In this document: positions 45,179 through 57,363 of the stretch, piece after piece
Layout: each line of letters opens with the position of its first letter
Position numbering within the stretch: the first letter of the stretch is position 1
NCBI RefSeq assembly: GCF_030272615.1
Contig: NC_081413.1
Span: 141,953,872 to 142,017,871 of the forward strand
DNA from: Cryptomeria japonica
Taxonomy: Eukaryota > Streptophyta > Pinopsida > Cupressales > Cupressaceae
DNA length: 64,000 nucleotides
Reading direction: 5' to 3'
Notes under the pieces: model-generated
What the model was told of the DNA's origin: nothing
Seen by the model: only the letters and a program-made list of their open reading frames with translations
The model's database searches: none
Made by a program: the position numbers and the translations under genes

Positions 45179-46187
45179 TATTGCTTATGTTCTAGATTAC
45201 CGGTTGATATTATTGGTACCAGTTAGCTTTACCGGTTGGTGATATTTGATAAATGGTTAAGTGATTTTGGTCTGTCTTATTAAAATGGTTCCTAACATGC
45301 TGAAGGTGTTCTTGATCATGTCCTAATTCTTTGGTGGCTTTGCATTGGCTGGCGTGATGATTTGGTGATCCTATTTGGATCTGGTTGGTTATTCTATGTT
45401 ATTACACTGAGGGTTTCTACTGGTTGGTGAAACATGTTGATATTGGTCTTAGTAGAATTTTCAATGGATATAATTGATTGGGAATTTGAATTAGGTCCAT
45501 TCTATGTAATGTAAATCGTAATATTGGTTCGTTCATATCATGTGGTGTAATTTTTATAATTATGGTTTATGGGTTTAGGGTTTAGCTGACCTTGTCATCA
45601 AGGTCGATGATCTGTATTTATAAGTGACTTATTCATGTATTTGGGTATGGTATGGATGGATGTATGGTTATGTCTACATTATCAAAGAGAGGTAATTGTG
45701 CGAACAGATATTTATCATTCAATAAAGGGTGTGAAGGATTTGGTGTTGTAGGGAAGACATCTGTGCTTAACCTGAACTGTATCAAGAATTAGGAGATGAT
45801 ATCTTCACAATTCATTTTCTCCAGATTGTAGTCCGATGTTTATGTAAGTCAGTGAGACTTATTTTTGTGATGAGCAGTGAGCTCTAGGTGGTTGGCCTGA
45901 GTGCAAGTGCAATCCCCATTGTAATTATTTCACATACTGCTGCAGAAGTATTATTTGATTTTGAGTAGGGTTTCCTATCGTGGTTTTTCCATTTACCGGG
46001 TTTTCCATGCCAAAAATATTGGTGTTGTGTGTTTTGTGCTTTCATGCCTTATCTTTCACTGTGCTAGTTATATTGTGCTCCAGTAAATGGTTTATAATTT
46101 GCATTAATTGTTTAACTTGTGGAAAAATTATTCACCCCCCCCTCTCATTTTTCCTCTAGTTCATTATCGATATCATAAATTCTAACA
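45179..46187 (+). repeat. Copia-4 5' LTR, second segment
   Basis: Resumes at the right target duplication TATTG and ends CTAACA. TATA-like TATTTATAA at 45615-45623. Hairpin at 46121-46154. Confidence 0.9.
46121..46154 (+). promoter_or_regulatory. LTR-end hairpin with C-rich loop (Copia-4 5' LTR)
   Basis: GGAAAAAT pairs with ATTTTTCC (8 bp), then one mismatch and an A-T closing pair around TTCACCCCCCCCTC. The 3' LTR (51911-51943) has GGAAAAC with GTTTTCC, so an A-T pair has become C-G. Confidence 0.6.
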
Positions 46188-46189
46188 AT

Positions 46190-46201
46190 TGGTATTAGAG
46201 T
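46190..46201 (+). other. Copia-4 primer binding site
   Basis: TGGTATTAGAGT, a degenerate form of TGGTATCAGAGC, two bases after the LTR. Confidence 0.85.
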
Positions 46202-46242
46202 GAGGCCCTCTCTGCAGAAGCTTAACCCCTTGAGGAGATCCG

Positions 46243-47210
46243 ATGGCATCAACTTCTATATTTAATCCCTATTGGAAGGAGAGTCCCAGATTTGATGGCA
46301 CAAATTACAATATATGAAAGAAGAGAATGAAGATTCATTTGAGATGTCTTGGAGCTAAAGTTTGGGAGATAATAGAGAAAGGCTATACACCTCATGATCC
46401 TAATTCTGGAACTCCAACACCTCCTGATGAGCTGGAGAGAGCTGATAATGATGTCAGAGCAAAAAACGCATTGTTAAATTCCCTATCAGATGAGAAGCTA
46501 TTGAATGTCATAGAGATAGAAAATCCAAAGTAGATCTAGTTGAAGCTTGAAACTCTTTATGAAGGTGACCAAACAATAAAGATTGCAAAACTTGAAGGTT
46601 ACCGGGTGAGATATGAAACTTTGAAGATGGAAGAGGATGAGAAGATAAGTCTTTCATGGATAGAGTGAATGAGATTGTCGTGGGAATCAGATGTTGTGGT
46701 GGAAATGTTAATGAGGATGATGTTGTGGCAAAGATTTTGAGAGTTCTACCTCTAGCTTACAAGATGAAGGCTACTACAATAAATGAACTCTGGACAATGT
46801 CAAATACCCTTGTTATAGAAGATACATTACTTGGGAAGTTGACTGCTTTTGAACTTGAAGAACTTGGAGATCAGAGTGCTACTAAAATTGAGACTGCATT
46901 AAATGCATCTGCCTCCAGTAAATATAAGATACATTGGAAGGAGTTATATGCTAAATATTTGGAAGACATTGAGAGAGAAGACATAGAACTTGAAGAGTTG
47001 GAAGCCCTAATTGCTAGAGGAATCCCTAAAGGACTGGTTGGAAGTAAGTATGAAGGAAAAATTATTTTTAAATGTTTCTCATGCAATAAGATTGGTCATT
47101 TTGCTTATAGATGTCTTGAAAGAGCTACTAGGAATCAAGAAAGATTTATGAAGAATTATAAACCTAATCTGAAATATCAGAGAAGACCTAGATTTAGAAG
47201 GAATAAGGAT
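46243..47210 (+). pseudogene. gag: Copia-4 gag
   Basis: ATG at 46243 (MASTSIFNPYWKESPRFDGTNY), a TGA where Trp is expected, then MKIHLRCLGAKVWEIIEKGY, a stop near 46531 and a one-base shift near 46650. The helical gag region then reads DRVNEIVVGIRCCGGN, VVAKILRVLPLAYKMK. The knuckle CFSCNKIGHFAYRC is intact (near 47072). Confidence 0.87.
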
Positions 47211-48660
47211 AAATCATGCTACTACGCTAGTGATGATGATTCTAGTATTACTGATGATGATGATGATGAATCTGCGAGTGGATCCGATAATGGAAGCTCC
47301 GATAAAGATTGGGTCTTTATTGCTATCAAGGATGATTCTCTGAAACCTGTCATTGATGAAAATCATACTGAGGAGAAGGCTCTAGTTGCTAAAATTGAAG
47401 AGAAGGATGAATGGGTTATAGATAGTGATTGTTCACATCACACGACTGGCGAGAAGAGGAAATTCTTGACTTTGCAAGAATTTGATGGTGGACTAGTCAG
47501 ATTGGAGACAACAAGGCATGTAGGATCAAAGGCAAATGAACAATATCCTGGGATGGTAAGACTAATACTGACAATGTTTACTATATTGAAGGTTTGAAGC
47601 ATAATATTTTGAGTGTAGGTCAGATGGTGGATAGAGGATTTCATTTACAATTCAAAGATGGAAAGTGAAATATTATCAATATATCTGGATTGGAAATTGC
47701 ATTTGGAACTCAGACCTAAGGAAATATCTTTCATTTGAACTCCGGTGAGAAGGCTTGCTTGATTTCTCAGATTGATGAAAGTTGGCTATGGCATAAGAGG
47801 ATATGTCACATGAATTTTGATTGCATAGTGAAGATCAGTTTAACACAGGCTGTGAGAGATTTGCCCAAGATTATCAAGCCTCATAATCCAATATGGAGAG
47901 AATGTCAAATGGGTAAACAAGTTAGAACTTCTTTCAGAAGCATACATGATAGATCTAATGAAATTCTTAATTTTATTCATATTGATCTATGTGGACCAGC
48001 AAGGACTAAAAGTTTTGAAGGTGATAGATACTTTATGTTTCTTATTGATGATTATTCTAGAATGATGTGGGTTGCATTTTTGAAAGAAAAATCAAAAGCT
48101 CTTGAGAAATTCAAAATCTTCAAAGCTATGGTTGAGACAAAAACAGGATTGAAGATAAAATGTTTAAGAACAAATCAAGGCGGTGAATTTACATTCGGCG
48201 AGTTCAATAACTTTTGTGAGAAGCATGGAATCAGAAGACAATTTTCTGCACCTAGAACTCCACAGTAGAATGGAATAGTGGAAAGAAAGAATAAAACTAT
48301 CTTAGATACTGCAAGGTCAATGATGATGGAAGCCAAATTACCTAATATCTATTGGAGAGAAGCTGTCATTACTGTGGTATACACTTTCAACATAGTACAC
48401 ATAAAAGGTGATACCGATAAGACTCCTTATGAATTATGGTTTGGTCATACTCCTATTGTTAGACATTTAAGAATGTTTGGAAGAAAATTATATATTAGAA
48501 GAGATGATGCATTAAGTAAATTTGATCCTAGATGTGAAGGAATATTTTTGGGTTATTCTACTTAGAGTAAAGCATATAGATGTTATAACAAAATATTGAA
48601 TAAGATAATGGAAAACATAATGTCAAAGTGGATGAGCAAGGTAATAATCAAATTAGATCA
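47211..48660 (+). pseudogene. pol: Copia-4 protease and integrase
   Basis: Acidic linker (DDDSSITDDDDDES), then a protease motif changed to VIDSDCSHHTTGEK (Gly to Asp in DSG). Integrase: WLWHKRICHMNFDC (47780), CQMGKQ (47905), HIDLCGPARTKS (47968), LIDDYSRMMWV (48040) and TPQ followed by TAG, then NGIVERKNKT (48268). C-terminal part YELWFGHTPIVRHLRMFG. All three acidic residues can be placed, but the stop splits the core. Confidence 0.87.
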
Positions 48661-48929
48661 TATGAATATGGATTGGAAGATGAAATTGTCAGATCAAAAC
48701 TGGTAGTGCAAGAATTAGTTCAGAGCATTGATCCAGTTGCTTTGGTAACATCAGAAAAAGCCACAATGACTATTGATGAGTAGAAAGAGTCAGAAAGTCA
48801 AGATAATCCTATAACTCCCAGGTATGTAAAGTTGAATCATTCTGAAGATCATATTATTGGAGATGAGAGGAAAGGTGTGATGACAAGAAGAAGGTTAGTT
48901 GCTGAAGAGGTATGTTTAATTTCTTAAAT
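48661..48929 (+). other. pol: Copia-4 integrase-RT linker
   Basis: Diverged linker typical of copia pol, with stops. Ends near the conserved NHSEDHIIGDERKGVMTRRR segment. Confidence 0.55.
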
Positions 48930-49735
48930 TGAAATAGAATCATTTATTGAAGCAAGTAAAGATGAAAATTGGATGAGATCTATGGAAGAAGAATTGAATC
49001 AAATAGAAAAAAATAAAACATGGGAATTGGTTCCTAGGCCTAAAGATAAAAATGTTATTGGAACTAAATGGGTTTTCAAGAATAAATTAAATGAGGAAGG
49101 TCAGGTTGTAAGAAAAAAGGCTAGATTGGTTTGCAAAGGATATTCATAGGAAGGAGGAGTTGATTATGATGAAACTTATGCTCTGGTTGCTAGGATTGAA
49201 GCAGTAAGACTATTTATTGCCTATGCTACACATGAGAACTACAAGGTATATCAAATGGATGTTAAATGTGCATTTTTGAATGGAGATCTTGAGGAGGAAG
49301 TCTACATTGAGCAACCTGATGGATTTTTATTATCAGAGGATAGGGACACAGTTTGCAGATTGAAGAAAGCTTTATATGGATTGAAACAAGCCCCTAAAGC
49401 ATGGTATACTAGATTAGATAAATATCTTTCAAAACTTGGTTTTAGAAAAGGTAATGCTGATAGTAACTTATATTATAAAATTGAGCATGATGACATACTA
49501 ATCATTGAAGTCTTTGTTGATGATATCATTTTTAGAGGAGAAGAAAATCTATGCATGAAATTTGCCGATGATATGAAAAATGAATTTGAAATGTCTATGA
49601 TTGGAGAGATGAAATTTTTCTTAGGTTTGTAGTTTACTCAAATTGATAAAGGTATTTTCATTTGTGAAACTAAGTATGTGAAGGAATTGATTAAGAAATT
49701 TGGTCTTGAAAACTCAAAACCTGTTGGTACTCCTA
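48930..49735 (+). pseudogene. pol: Copia-4 reverse transcriptase
   Basis: IEASKDENWMRSMEEELNQI, TKWVFKNKLNEEGQ, VYQMDVKCAFLNGDLEEEVY (49246), LKQAPKAWYTRL and FVDDIIFRGEENL with both catalytic aspartates (49510). Stops include TAG near 49147 and TAG near 49630. Confidence 0.88.
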
Positions 49736-50463
49736 TTATAACCGGTTGTAAATTATCTAAGATGAATATCCTAGAGTGAACCCATATAAATACAAATCAA
49801 TGATTGGTGGATTGCTCTACTTAACTCAGACCAAACCATATATAATTAATGTTGTCTCCATTGCTTCTAGATTTTAGTTTGATCCAAGAGGAAGTCATGA
49901 TATTGCTATTAAAAGAATATTCAAATATTTGGCAAGAATAACAAACTATGGGTTATGGTATCTGAAGGATGATGATTTCAGATTATGTGCCTATACAGAC
50001 TCAGATTGGGCACGAGATGTTGATGACATGAAGAGCACTATAGGTGGTGCATTCTTTCTTGGGAAGAAGTTGGTTGCATGGATTAGCAAGAAACAATCAT
50101 GCACTTCATTATCTACTATTGAAGCTGAATATGTAGTTGCTACAACAAATTACACTAAGATCTTATGGATAAAGCAAATGTTGAAGGATATAAGGGTAAG
50201 TTATGATGAGCCTATTGTTATTCACTGTGATAATACTGCTGCTATTGATATGTCAAAGAATCCAGTATTTCATTCCAAAATCTAAACACATTTCTATAAG
50301 GTATAATTTCTTTAAGGAAAAGGTTGAAGCAAAGGAAGTCAGATTGGTTTATGTGCCTACTAAGGAACAAATTGCAGATAATTTAACACAACCATTTCCT
50401 AAAGATACTTTTGAATATCTTCGAGATCAGTTGCGGGTCACCACCCCTCTGATAGAGACTTAG
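49736..50463 (+). pseudogene. pol: Copia-4 RT end and RNase H
   Basis: Frame break near 49770, then SMIGGLLYLTQTKPY, AYTDSDWARDVDDMKST (49990), STIEAEYVVATTNY (50110), HCDNTAAIDMSKNPVFHSK (50220) with a one-base shift, and ADNLTQPFPKDTFEYL, a changed form of ADIFTKPLP. Confidence 0.87.
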
Positions 50464-50743
50464 AGATGTAGGGATGCATCAATCTGGTGAACTTATCAGA
50501 AACACCTTCTAATCTAGGTTGATGGGATGATGTTGTTGCTCAGGGGGAGTAGTCAGTTGTTTGCTTTGGCATAAACCCTTTGTCATTGATGTCAAGAGGG
50601 AGATAGTGTTCATGTGAAAAACAAAAAATCATAGGGGGAGAGATATTTTGTTGGTTCTTGATTGTTTGGGGAGATTGTTGTCATTCCTTGACACTTGGAT
50701 GTTTTTCACATTCAGTGTTGCCATCAATGCCAAAGGGGAAGAT
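50464..50743 (+). other. Copia-4 3' spacer and polypurine tract
   Basis: Purine tracts AGGGGGAGTAG (near 50541) and AGGGGGAGAGA (near 50634) precede the terminal tract AAAGGGGAAGAT that abuts the LTR. Confidence 0.78.
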
Positions 50744-51976
50744 TGTTGGAAATAGTGACTTTGTTTTGTCATTGAGGTCAACACTGTTCTTTGGTTGGAT
50801 ATGCTTCTTTCTTGGTTGGTTGTTGCTACCCCAGTTGGACCTGTCCTAGTTGGTTCTTGTTCCGGTTGGACTTGGTTTTGGCCTGTTTTTTATCCGGTAT
50901 GATCAGATCGTTGGTTTCAGTTTTGGATGGTTATTGAAGATGGTTATATGCTTGTCACATTAAGTTGGTTCATGATTTGGTGCTTCAGAAGCTATCACTT
51001 ATGTTCTGGATTACTTGTTGATATTCTTGGTACCGGTTGGCTTTATTGGTTGGTGATATTCGATGAAATGGCTATGTGATTTGGTTTGACTTACTAAAAT
51101 GGTTCCTAATGTGATGAAGGTGTTATTGATCATGTTCTAATTGTTTAGTAGCTTTGCATTGGCTGGCATGATGATTTGGCGATCCTATTTCGATCCAGTT
51201 GGTTGTTCTGTGTTATTACACTAAGGGTTTCCATCGGTTGGTGAAACATGTTGATATTGGTCTTAGCGGAATTTTTGGTAGATATAATTGATTGAGAATT
51301 TGAATTAGGTCCATTCTATGTAATGTAAATCATAATATTGGTCTGATGGTATTGTGTGATTTAATTTTATAATTATGGTTTATGGGTTTAAGGTTTAGCC
51401 AACCTTGTTATCAAGGTTGATGATTTGTATTTATAGGTGACTTCTTCATATAATTGGGTATGGTATGGGTAGATGTATGGTTATGTCTACATTATTAGAG
51501 AAAGGTAATTGTGCGAACAAAGATATATCATTCAGTGAAGGGTGTGAAGGATTTGGTGTTGCAGGGTAGACATATGTGCTTAACCGGAACTGTATCAAAC
51601 ATTAAGAGATGCTATCTTCATAGTTCATTTTCTTTGGATTCTAGTCCGATGTTTATGTAAGTCAGTGAGACTTCTTTTTGTGATGAGCACTAAGCTCTAG
51701 GTAGTTGGCCTAATTGCAAGTGTAATCCCCATTGTAATTATTTCACATACTATTGCAGAAGTATTATCTGACTGTGGGTAGGGTTTCCCATTGTGGTTTT
51801 TCCCTTTACTAGGTTTTGTGTGTTCTATTCTTTCATGCCTTATCTTTCACTATGCTATTTATATTATGCTCCAGTAAATGGTTATAATCTATATTAATTG
51901 TTTAACTTGTGGAAAACTAATTCACCCCCCCCCTCGGTTTTCCTTCGGCTCATTATTGGTATCATAAATTCTAACA
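50744..51976 (+). repeat. Copia-4 3' LTR
   Basis: 1233 bp, TGTTGGAAATAGTG..CTAACA, followed by AAATA. Hairpin at 51911-51943 (GGAAAAC / GTTTTCC around TTCACCCCCCCCCTC). Confidence 0.93.
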
Positions 51977-52507
51977 AAATATACACCTTTTGATGTTGTT
52001 GACAAATCATAGCATATTCCATCACCATTTGGTCACCTTTTTTGCTGGTTGGATAACGTAGAAGACAAAAAATTGAAGTTTTTGCTGTGATTTTTATCAT
52101 ATGAGGTAATTTTCTCATGGTTTTATAATTTATATGTTCATTATGAGTTCCTTTGTTTAAATTTCATAATAAGAAATACTTAGAGATCAATGTAAGTATA
52201 ATATAATGAGTACTTAAGATAGCAAAGAAAGTTACATGATAATACTTTCATTATGTGTTTTTATTTGTTTAAATTTCATAATATACAATTTAACTATAGA
52301 TCAATGAGAGAATAATTTAATGAGAGAATAATATAATGAGTGCATTCATGTTAAGATTTTCATAATTTAGAGTATATATGATTTTCATAACAAAAGTTAT
52401 GATTTTTGTAATTTACAATTTTAGAGTATATTATTTTTGTAACAAAAGTTATGACTCATCTCTACATCTTGTGCATACATGTAGAGTTCATCATCATGTT
52501 GAGAAAT
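51977..52507. other. AT-rich non-coding DNA
   Basis: Starts with the AAATA duplication. It contains imperfect direct repeats about 112-115 bp apart around GTTTAAATTTCATAATA (52155 and 52270). No gene seen. Confidence 0.5.
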
Positions 52508-53364
52508 GAGGAAAGATTCTAACACCAGATGAGCATGAAGCCAATAGTGTAAAGAAAAGAGAAAGAATGAAGCTACTTCGTAAAGGAAGGAAATTGAACA
52601 CTATAGAAGAAGAGGAACATGAAATATCCATGCAAGAGAAGAGAGATATTGAATTGGCATCACAAAGACAACGAATGCAAAACCTTTGTGCTATGAGACA
52701 ATTGAATCACGAAGTTGGGGGCACGTCATCTACCAGAAGTCAAGTTGAAGGCACACCATCTGCAACATCTCATGTTGAATGCACATCTTCTACAACATCT
52801 CACATTGCAAGTACATCACCATTATCCTTAAATGCTAGAGTTACACCATCTTCTACATCTCATGTTACAGTTACATCATAGACAACTTCAAATGTTGGAG
52901 TTATACCATCTTCTACATCTCAATTTCAAGGTATGCCATCATTTTCATCTCCGGTTGAAGGTATGCCATCTATCCTTAATGTTGTTAGCATTCCTAATAT
53001 TGAGGCAACTCAAACTTTGAGATCACCTTCTAGAATTTTGCATAGAAAGCCTAAGTATTTGATTGATATTGATATTAATATTTTGCAACCAATGGTTGAT
53101 AAGATTCTAAAGCATACTTGTCAAAGATATGCTAACCAAATTTCGAGATTGTATTTTGAGAAGTTAAATGAGACTGAAAGATGTCAACTATTTGTTGAAA
53201 GGATGAGAGATCTAAAATTTAGGCCCATGATTAGAATTCTTGGGCTAAGAGCATTAGATGATTCAAGTGAGAAATCAATTGTGAAGAATCTAATGAGTGA
53301 ATATGAGAGTGTAGGTTCTACATCACACAAGAAGATAGCAATGTCACACGACGTGTCCTCATGA
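52508..53364 (+). pseudogene. ORF upstream of element B, with Ser/Thr repeats
   Basis: One frame of about 285 codons (first ATG 52567) broken by a single TAG at 52879. The N-terminus is charged and helical (RKGRKLNTIEEEEHEISMQE, KRDIELASQRQRMQ). The middle has five or six diverged repeats of about 13 residues (SSTTSHV-type). The C-terminus is folded-looking (HRKPKYLIDIDINILQPMVD, ERCQLFVERMRDLKFRPM). Just past the stop, a shifted frame gives a basic KRGKRRKKN stretch that may be a nuclear localisation signal. Same strand as the element B transposase relic, so possibly its N-terminal or accessory part. Family not recognised. Confidence 0.5.
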
Positions 53365-53464
53365 AGAGGGGAAAAAGAAGGAAGAAGAATGAAGGGACAA
53401 TAGGAGGTTAGAATGCAAATAAATCAAAGAAGACACAAGAGAAATGCAAATAACCAACTTTATA

Positions 53465-54335
53465 TGTTGTCTTTCACCTCTCCCTCAGATTGAGCTTGAT
53501 GAAGTGGAAGATGCGCCCTTGTGATGCTCCATTTGATGTGCTCCTTGCTTGATACGGATGTGGATTGTTCTCCTTTGCTCAACAAGATTGGGATTATGGA
53601 TTTGGATAGATTTGGACTAATGGATTGAAGGATTATGAGGACATGATGGGGGTATGATTGAGGAGAGTATAAGAGAGAATCGGCAGCATGAGTATGCTAT
53701 AGTGGAAGTGGATCCTTTTGTGAAGAAATGATCTTCCAATTTATATATTGGAGGAAGCCAATGAAGGGCCAAGATTGATTTGAAATGGTGGGCATGGATC
53801 ACGGATGCCTTGGGAAAATAAACAGGAATATGAAAATCCTTGAGAAGAGGGGGGAAAGAAAATTTGAATTTCAAAATGAGGAATTAAAAATTCCAAAACA
53901 AAGGATGCATGGAGGGATTCAAAGAAATTTGAATTTCTTTGAGGCTCAATGTTGATGTGACATGAGTGGGAATTTAAAATTGGAGAAATAATGATAAGCA
54001 TGATTATGAGAGACTGTAGAAGGATTAATTAGGCTGAGTGGAATTAAGAAAAGTGATTTGTAGGAATCACATGAATATGTTAATTAATTAAAATTAAATA
54101 ACTGAGTGGGTTTAGAGGAAATAATTATTGGAGGGACTTTAGAAGAATTAGGGAATAATTAATTTATTTGATAAATTAATTATTGGAAAATAGTGACAAG
54201 ATTAATTGAATTATATTTAATTAACGCCAAGAGGAATAAGGATAACACAATTATACCAATCAATTATGTTGGCAGGCTTAAATTGATTAAATATTGATTT
54301 AATTAATTTTAGGTGTCTACACCTCACATCAACAA
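53465..54335. other. AT-rich segment splitting element B, possible insertion
   Basis: About 0.87 kb, TG..ACA ended (TGTTGTC near 53467, GGTGTCTACA near 54330), separating the upstream ORF from the transposase relic. The ends suggest a solo LTR or similar insertion, but I see no target duplication. Confidence 0.35.
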
Positions 54336-54369
54336 TAGTAAGCACTCAAACAAATACATCTTGACTATT

Positions 54370-55335
54370 AGAAAGAGAAGTAAAACAAAGAAAATAACTA
54401 TAAAATCTCTAATGAGAGTCATGGGAAGGTGTGAAAGAGTTGACGATCCAAATGACAAAGGATTATGGGCATTCTCTAGTAGACTACCATGAAAAGATAA
54501 AGCAAATATTGAAGTCTTGAGATCTTTGATTGAAGAATTTTGGAAGAATAACTCAAGGGTCTTTCCTAATCAAAGAGATATTGTAAGGAGGAGAATTGGT
54601 AGTCAAATCCGCGATCGACATCTTAAGCATTTTTTTGGATATGACTCAAACACAATTTTTTGCCAAGTTTTTAGACATGTATCCTCAAATTAAAATTAGT
54701 CAAAGTTTTTTTGAAATGGAAAAGTCTTTTTATGTCAAAATAAATCACACACGCATTACTTGTTGTTGTAGAGTACACATTGATTTTTCTAATCATTATG
54801 ATGTTTATCAACATATATGTGTAGATTTGCATACTAATAATATTTTGGAGAAATGTAACATAAAGGCTCCACCTAGATCTTCAAGGGGCTTCATATCTAC
54901 CATTTTATGTGAAAGAGTTAATGGTCAACAATTTTACAATAAAGTATGCTTGGATGGAACATATGTTCAGTACGATGACTTGCAAAATTTGCCAATATGT
55001 GAACATATGGATAGTACACATGTTATTGGGAATGAAGTAGTGGAATTTGGAAAATATAAGATAGTGGCCTACAGTCTAAAAGATGGAAAAGAAGCAAAAA
55101 GGTGTGATTTTGTAATTGAAAAGATTCCAGTGTATCAGTTTTTATGGGCATTTTTTGTGAGAAAATATTGTACGAGTATGCAAGGCATACCCATAGAGCT
55201 CAATGGTTGGACTTGCAATTCAAGATATGCAAGAAGACATTTCCACTTGATACTATCGTCTCAGTTGTTGACTTCACAAAGAACTACACACTAAAGTCAC
55301 AGCATGAGGATCAATCCCAGTATTACAACTTGATT
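54370..55335 (+). pseudogene. Element B: relative of the element A transposase
   Basis: Homologous to element A from KSLMRVMGR through LWAFSSRLP, NQRDIV, FLDMTQTQFFAKF, YPQIKISQSFFEM, the cysteine-rich ITCCCRVHIDFSNHYDV, ILCERVNGQQFYNK, VEFGKYKIVAY, EKIPVYQF and DFTKNYTL. Here KEAKRCDF is intact where element A has a stop. Frameshifts lie near 54630 and 55140. The gene breaks off after DQSQYYNL, before the SDN and GKG motifs, and runs into the tail repeat. It cannot encode an active enzyme. Confidence 0.7.
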
Positions 55336-55387
55336 CCATGGGCTTGGAGATGGCCGAAAGTGAGTTATCTAAATGAGTTGGCCAAAA

Positions 55388-55482
55388 GCGAGAGAGGTTT
55401 TTGTAGGCACCCATGGAATGTATGGACGAGCTGTTTGAATCTATGGGGTCATGTGGTGGGTGCCTACAAAAACCTCTCCCGC
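55388..55482. repeat. Inverted repeat, 26-nt arms, at the element B break
   Basis: 55388-55413 and 55457-55482 are complementary at 25 of 26 positions (GAGGTTTTTGTAGGCACCCA against TGGGTGCCTACAAAAACCTC), loop 43 nt. Outside them, TTATCTAAATG and CATTTAGATAA also pair with a bulge. It starts where homology to element A coding ends. Confidence 0.75.
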
Positions 55483-56394
55483 ATTTAGATAAATCAATTC
55501 CATTTTCTCATGGTGAGACTTTTTCTCTTGCATTAGAAACCATCAAATATATTCAGTGAAAGGTGGCAACATAGCGCAACTTTTGTTCTACTCATTGTGG
55601 CAATGAACTATCAATACGAGTGCATCTAGAAGGCCAGGTTTACTCTAAGTATGACGTTGTTTTGATCGCCAAGTCACTCGATTGTGATTTTTATTTGTTT
55701 AAAATATGATGTGATCATTTTCTTTATTGAGTGAATGGATATAAAATAAAAATTTGAATTTTGAAAGTAGTTTAGAGGGTCCAAATTTAATGTAAGAGTT
55801 GACATCTAGCTTGCACTTGAAAGAAAGGAAAAAGTTGATTAAAAGAGTAATTTCTTTCTTAAGCATATATGTAGACTAGTGCAAAATAAGACTTTCTAAC
55901 TTAGTCTACCACTAATAAACTAACTCTAACTAAAGTGAAGAGACTAGTTATTGAAACTAAAAATGTAACTAGGATAATGTTACTATTGTTTTTCTCCATG
56001 GACTATGACAAAATTGAAATTCTAGGCATGAAAATACATATATTTACTAGTTACCAAGTTATGAAGTTGAATTGTTGAACACCAGTTGATTTCAATTAAA
56101 AATGTAATAAGAATTGTACACAAAACCTATAGAACATATAATATCTCACATAGAAAAATGTTTGTACAGTTAGAGAATCTTGATTTCAATCATCAAATGT
56201 ATATATAGATAATAGTTGTAATATGATTTGCATTAACCAAAAAAGTCATAAAGTCATACGATATTTCATGTTGATAGGAGTATAGCATATATACCCAATA
56301 CAGTGATACGAGCTTGCCAAAATCTATATGGTAATAAAATGTCACATTTACATAATACAAAACACTAATGTATCATCATTTGGGTCCCATTGGA
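55483..56394 (+). repeat. Element B tail
   Basis: 55445-55620 resembles the 350-bp repeats after element A (gtcatg..CTCTC..TTTAGATA..GTTGCGCAACTTTT type), and 56312-56365 resembles the 110-bp repeat (GAGCTTGCCAAAA, then AATGTCACAT and AATACAAAAC). The AT-rich middle (55680-56300) holds nothing recognisable. Confidence 0.55.
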
Positions 56395-57363
56395 CCCTTA
56401 CCTACTCTATTCCCCGACCTCTGAGGGACATCTCTTTGCACTGAAGAATGTGCACGGGCTCCAAAGAAAGCTTCCCATTGTCGACCTGCAAGGCATTCCA
56501 ATTGAGAACATGTGATATGTCAGGATGGTAGTCTCAAAATAGATACATGAAATACATCATAGATGCAAGACAAGCTAGGCGACAATACAAGGCGATAAGC
56601 TACATGACCAATCCTCTCCAAGATCTCAAATGGTCCTACAAACCGAGGTGCCAACTTAAAGCCTTTTTCATAACGGATTAGACTCTTTCATGCACAAACT
56701 TGTAAGAATACCCTGTCACCAACTGAAAAAATATCTATTTACCCTGTGAGAATCTATATATTTCTTCTATCTATCCTGTGCAACTATCAAATGCTCTCTG
56801 ATACAAGTAACCTCCTCCTCCATATCCTATAGAATCTTTGAACCAATGTGTACCCTGTCTTCTAACCTATCCCAATTGAGTGGAGTATGACATAGTCTCC
56901 CTTATAAAGGCTGGTAGGGAGACATACCATTGGATCTATGGTATCCATTATTATAGGAAAACTCCACTAAGTATAAGTAATCCTCCCATCTAGACTACTG
57001 ATCCATAACATACATCCTCAACATATCCTCCAAAACCTAATTCACTCACATTGTTTGACCATCCATCTCTAGGTGATAAGTTGTACTATAGTTCTACTGA
57101 GTGCTCAAATCATGTTGTAGTTCTTTCCAAAACGCAGAAGTGAACACACGATCTCTATCTGATATGATCTTACGTGGAATACCATGCAACATGACGATGT
57201 ATCTGACAAAGATCTATGCCACTGTGACTGTTGTGTATGAGGATCTAGCCGGTGAGTAGTGTGCAACCTTGGTCAATTGATGAATGGTGACCATAATGGC
57301 ATCATGTCGATGAGAAGAAATAGGCAATCCATCTATAAAATCCATAGAAATGATGTCCCATTT
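56395..57363 (-). pseudogene. pol: Gypsy integrase relic of a different family
   Basis: On the minus strand, with many stops: SMDFIDGLPISSHRHDAIMV, TKVAHYSP, LHGIPRKIISDRD (integrase core), [38 protein letters not shown] and DISHVLNWNALQV. These are classic Ty3/gypsy integrase core and C-terminal motifs but differ from the nearby chromovirus. It ends abruptly at the LTR starting at 57364. Confidence 0.82.

Larger units (their letters stand above)
38724..51976 (+). mobile_element. Copia-4: copia element split by a chromovirus
   Basis: TGTTGG (38724) to CTAACA (51976), flanked by AAATA on both sides (38719-38723 and 51977-51981). The 5' LTR is interrupted at 38963-45178. Internal order is primer site, gag, protease, integrase, RT, RNase H, spacer and 3' LTR (50744-51976). 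Many stops, one replacing Trp at the gag start. Inactive. Confidence 0.94.

Noticed and set aside
56395-57363. Integrase belonging to the adjacent chromovirus LTR
   Set aside because: It is on the wrong strand relative to that LTR and its motifs differ from the chromovirus integrase at 40626-41345.
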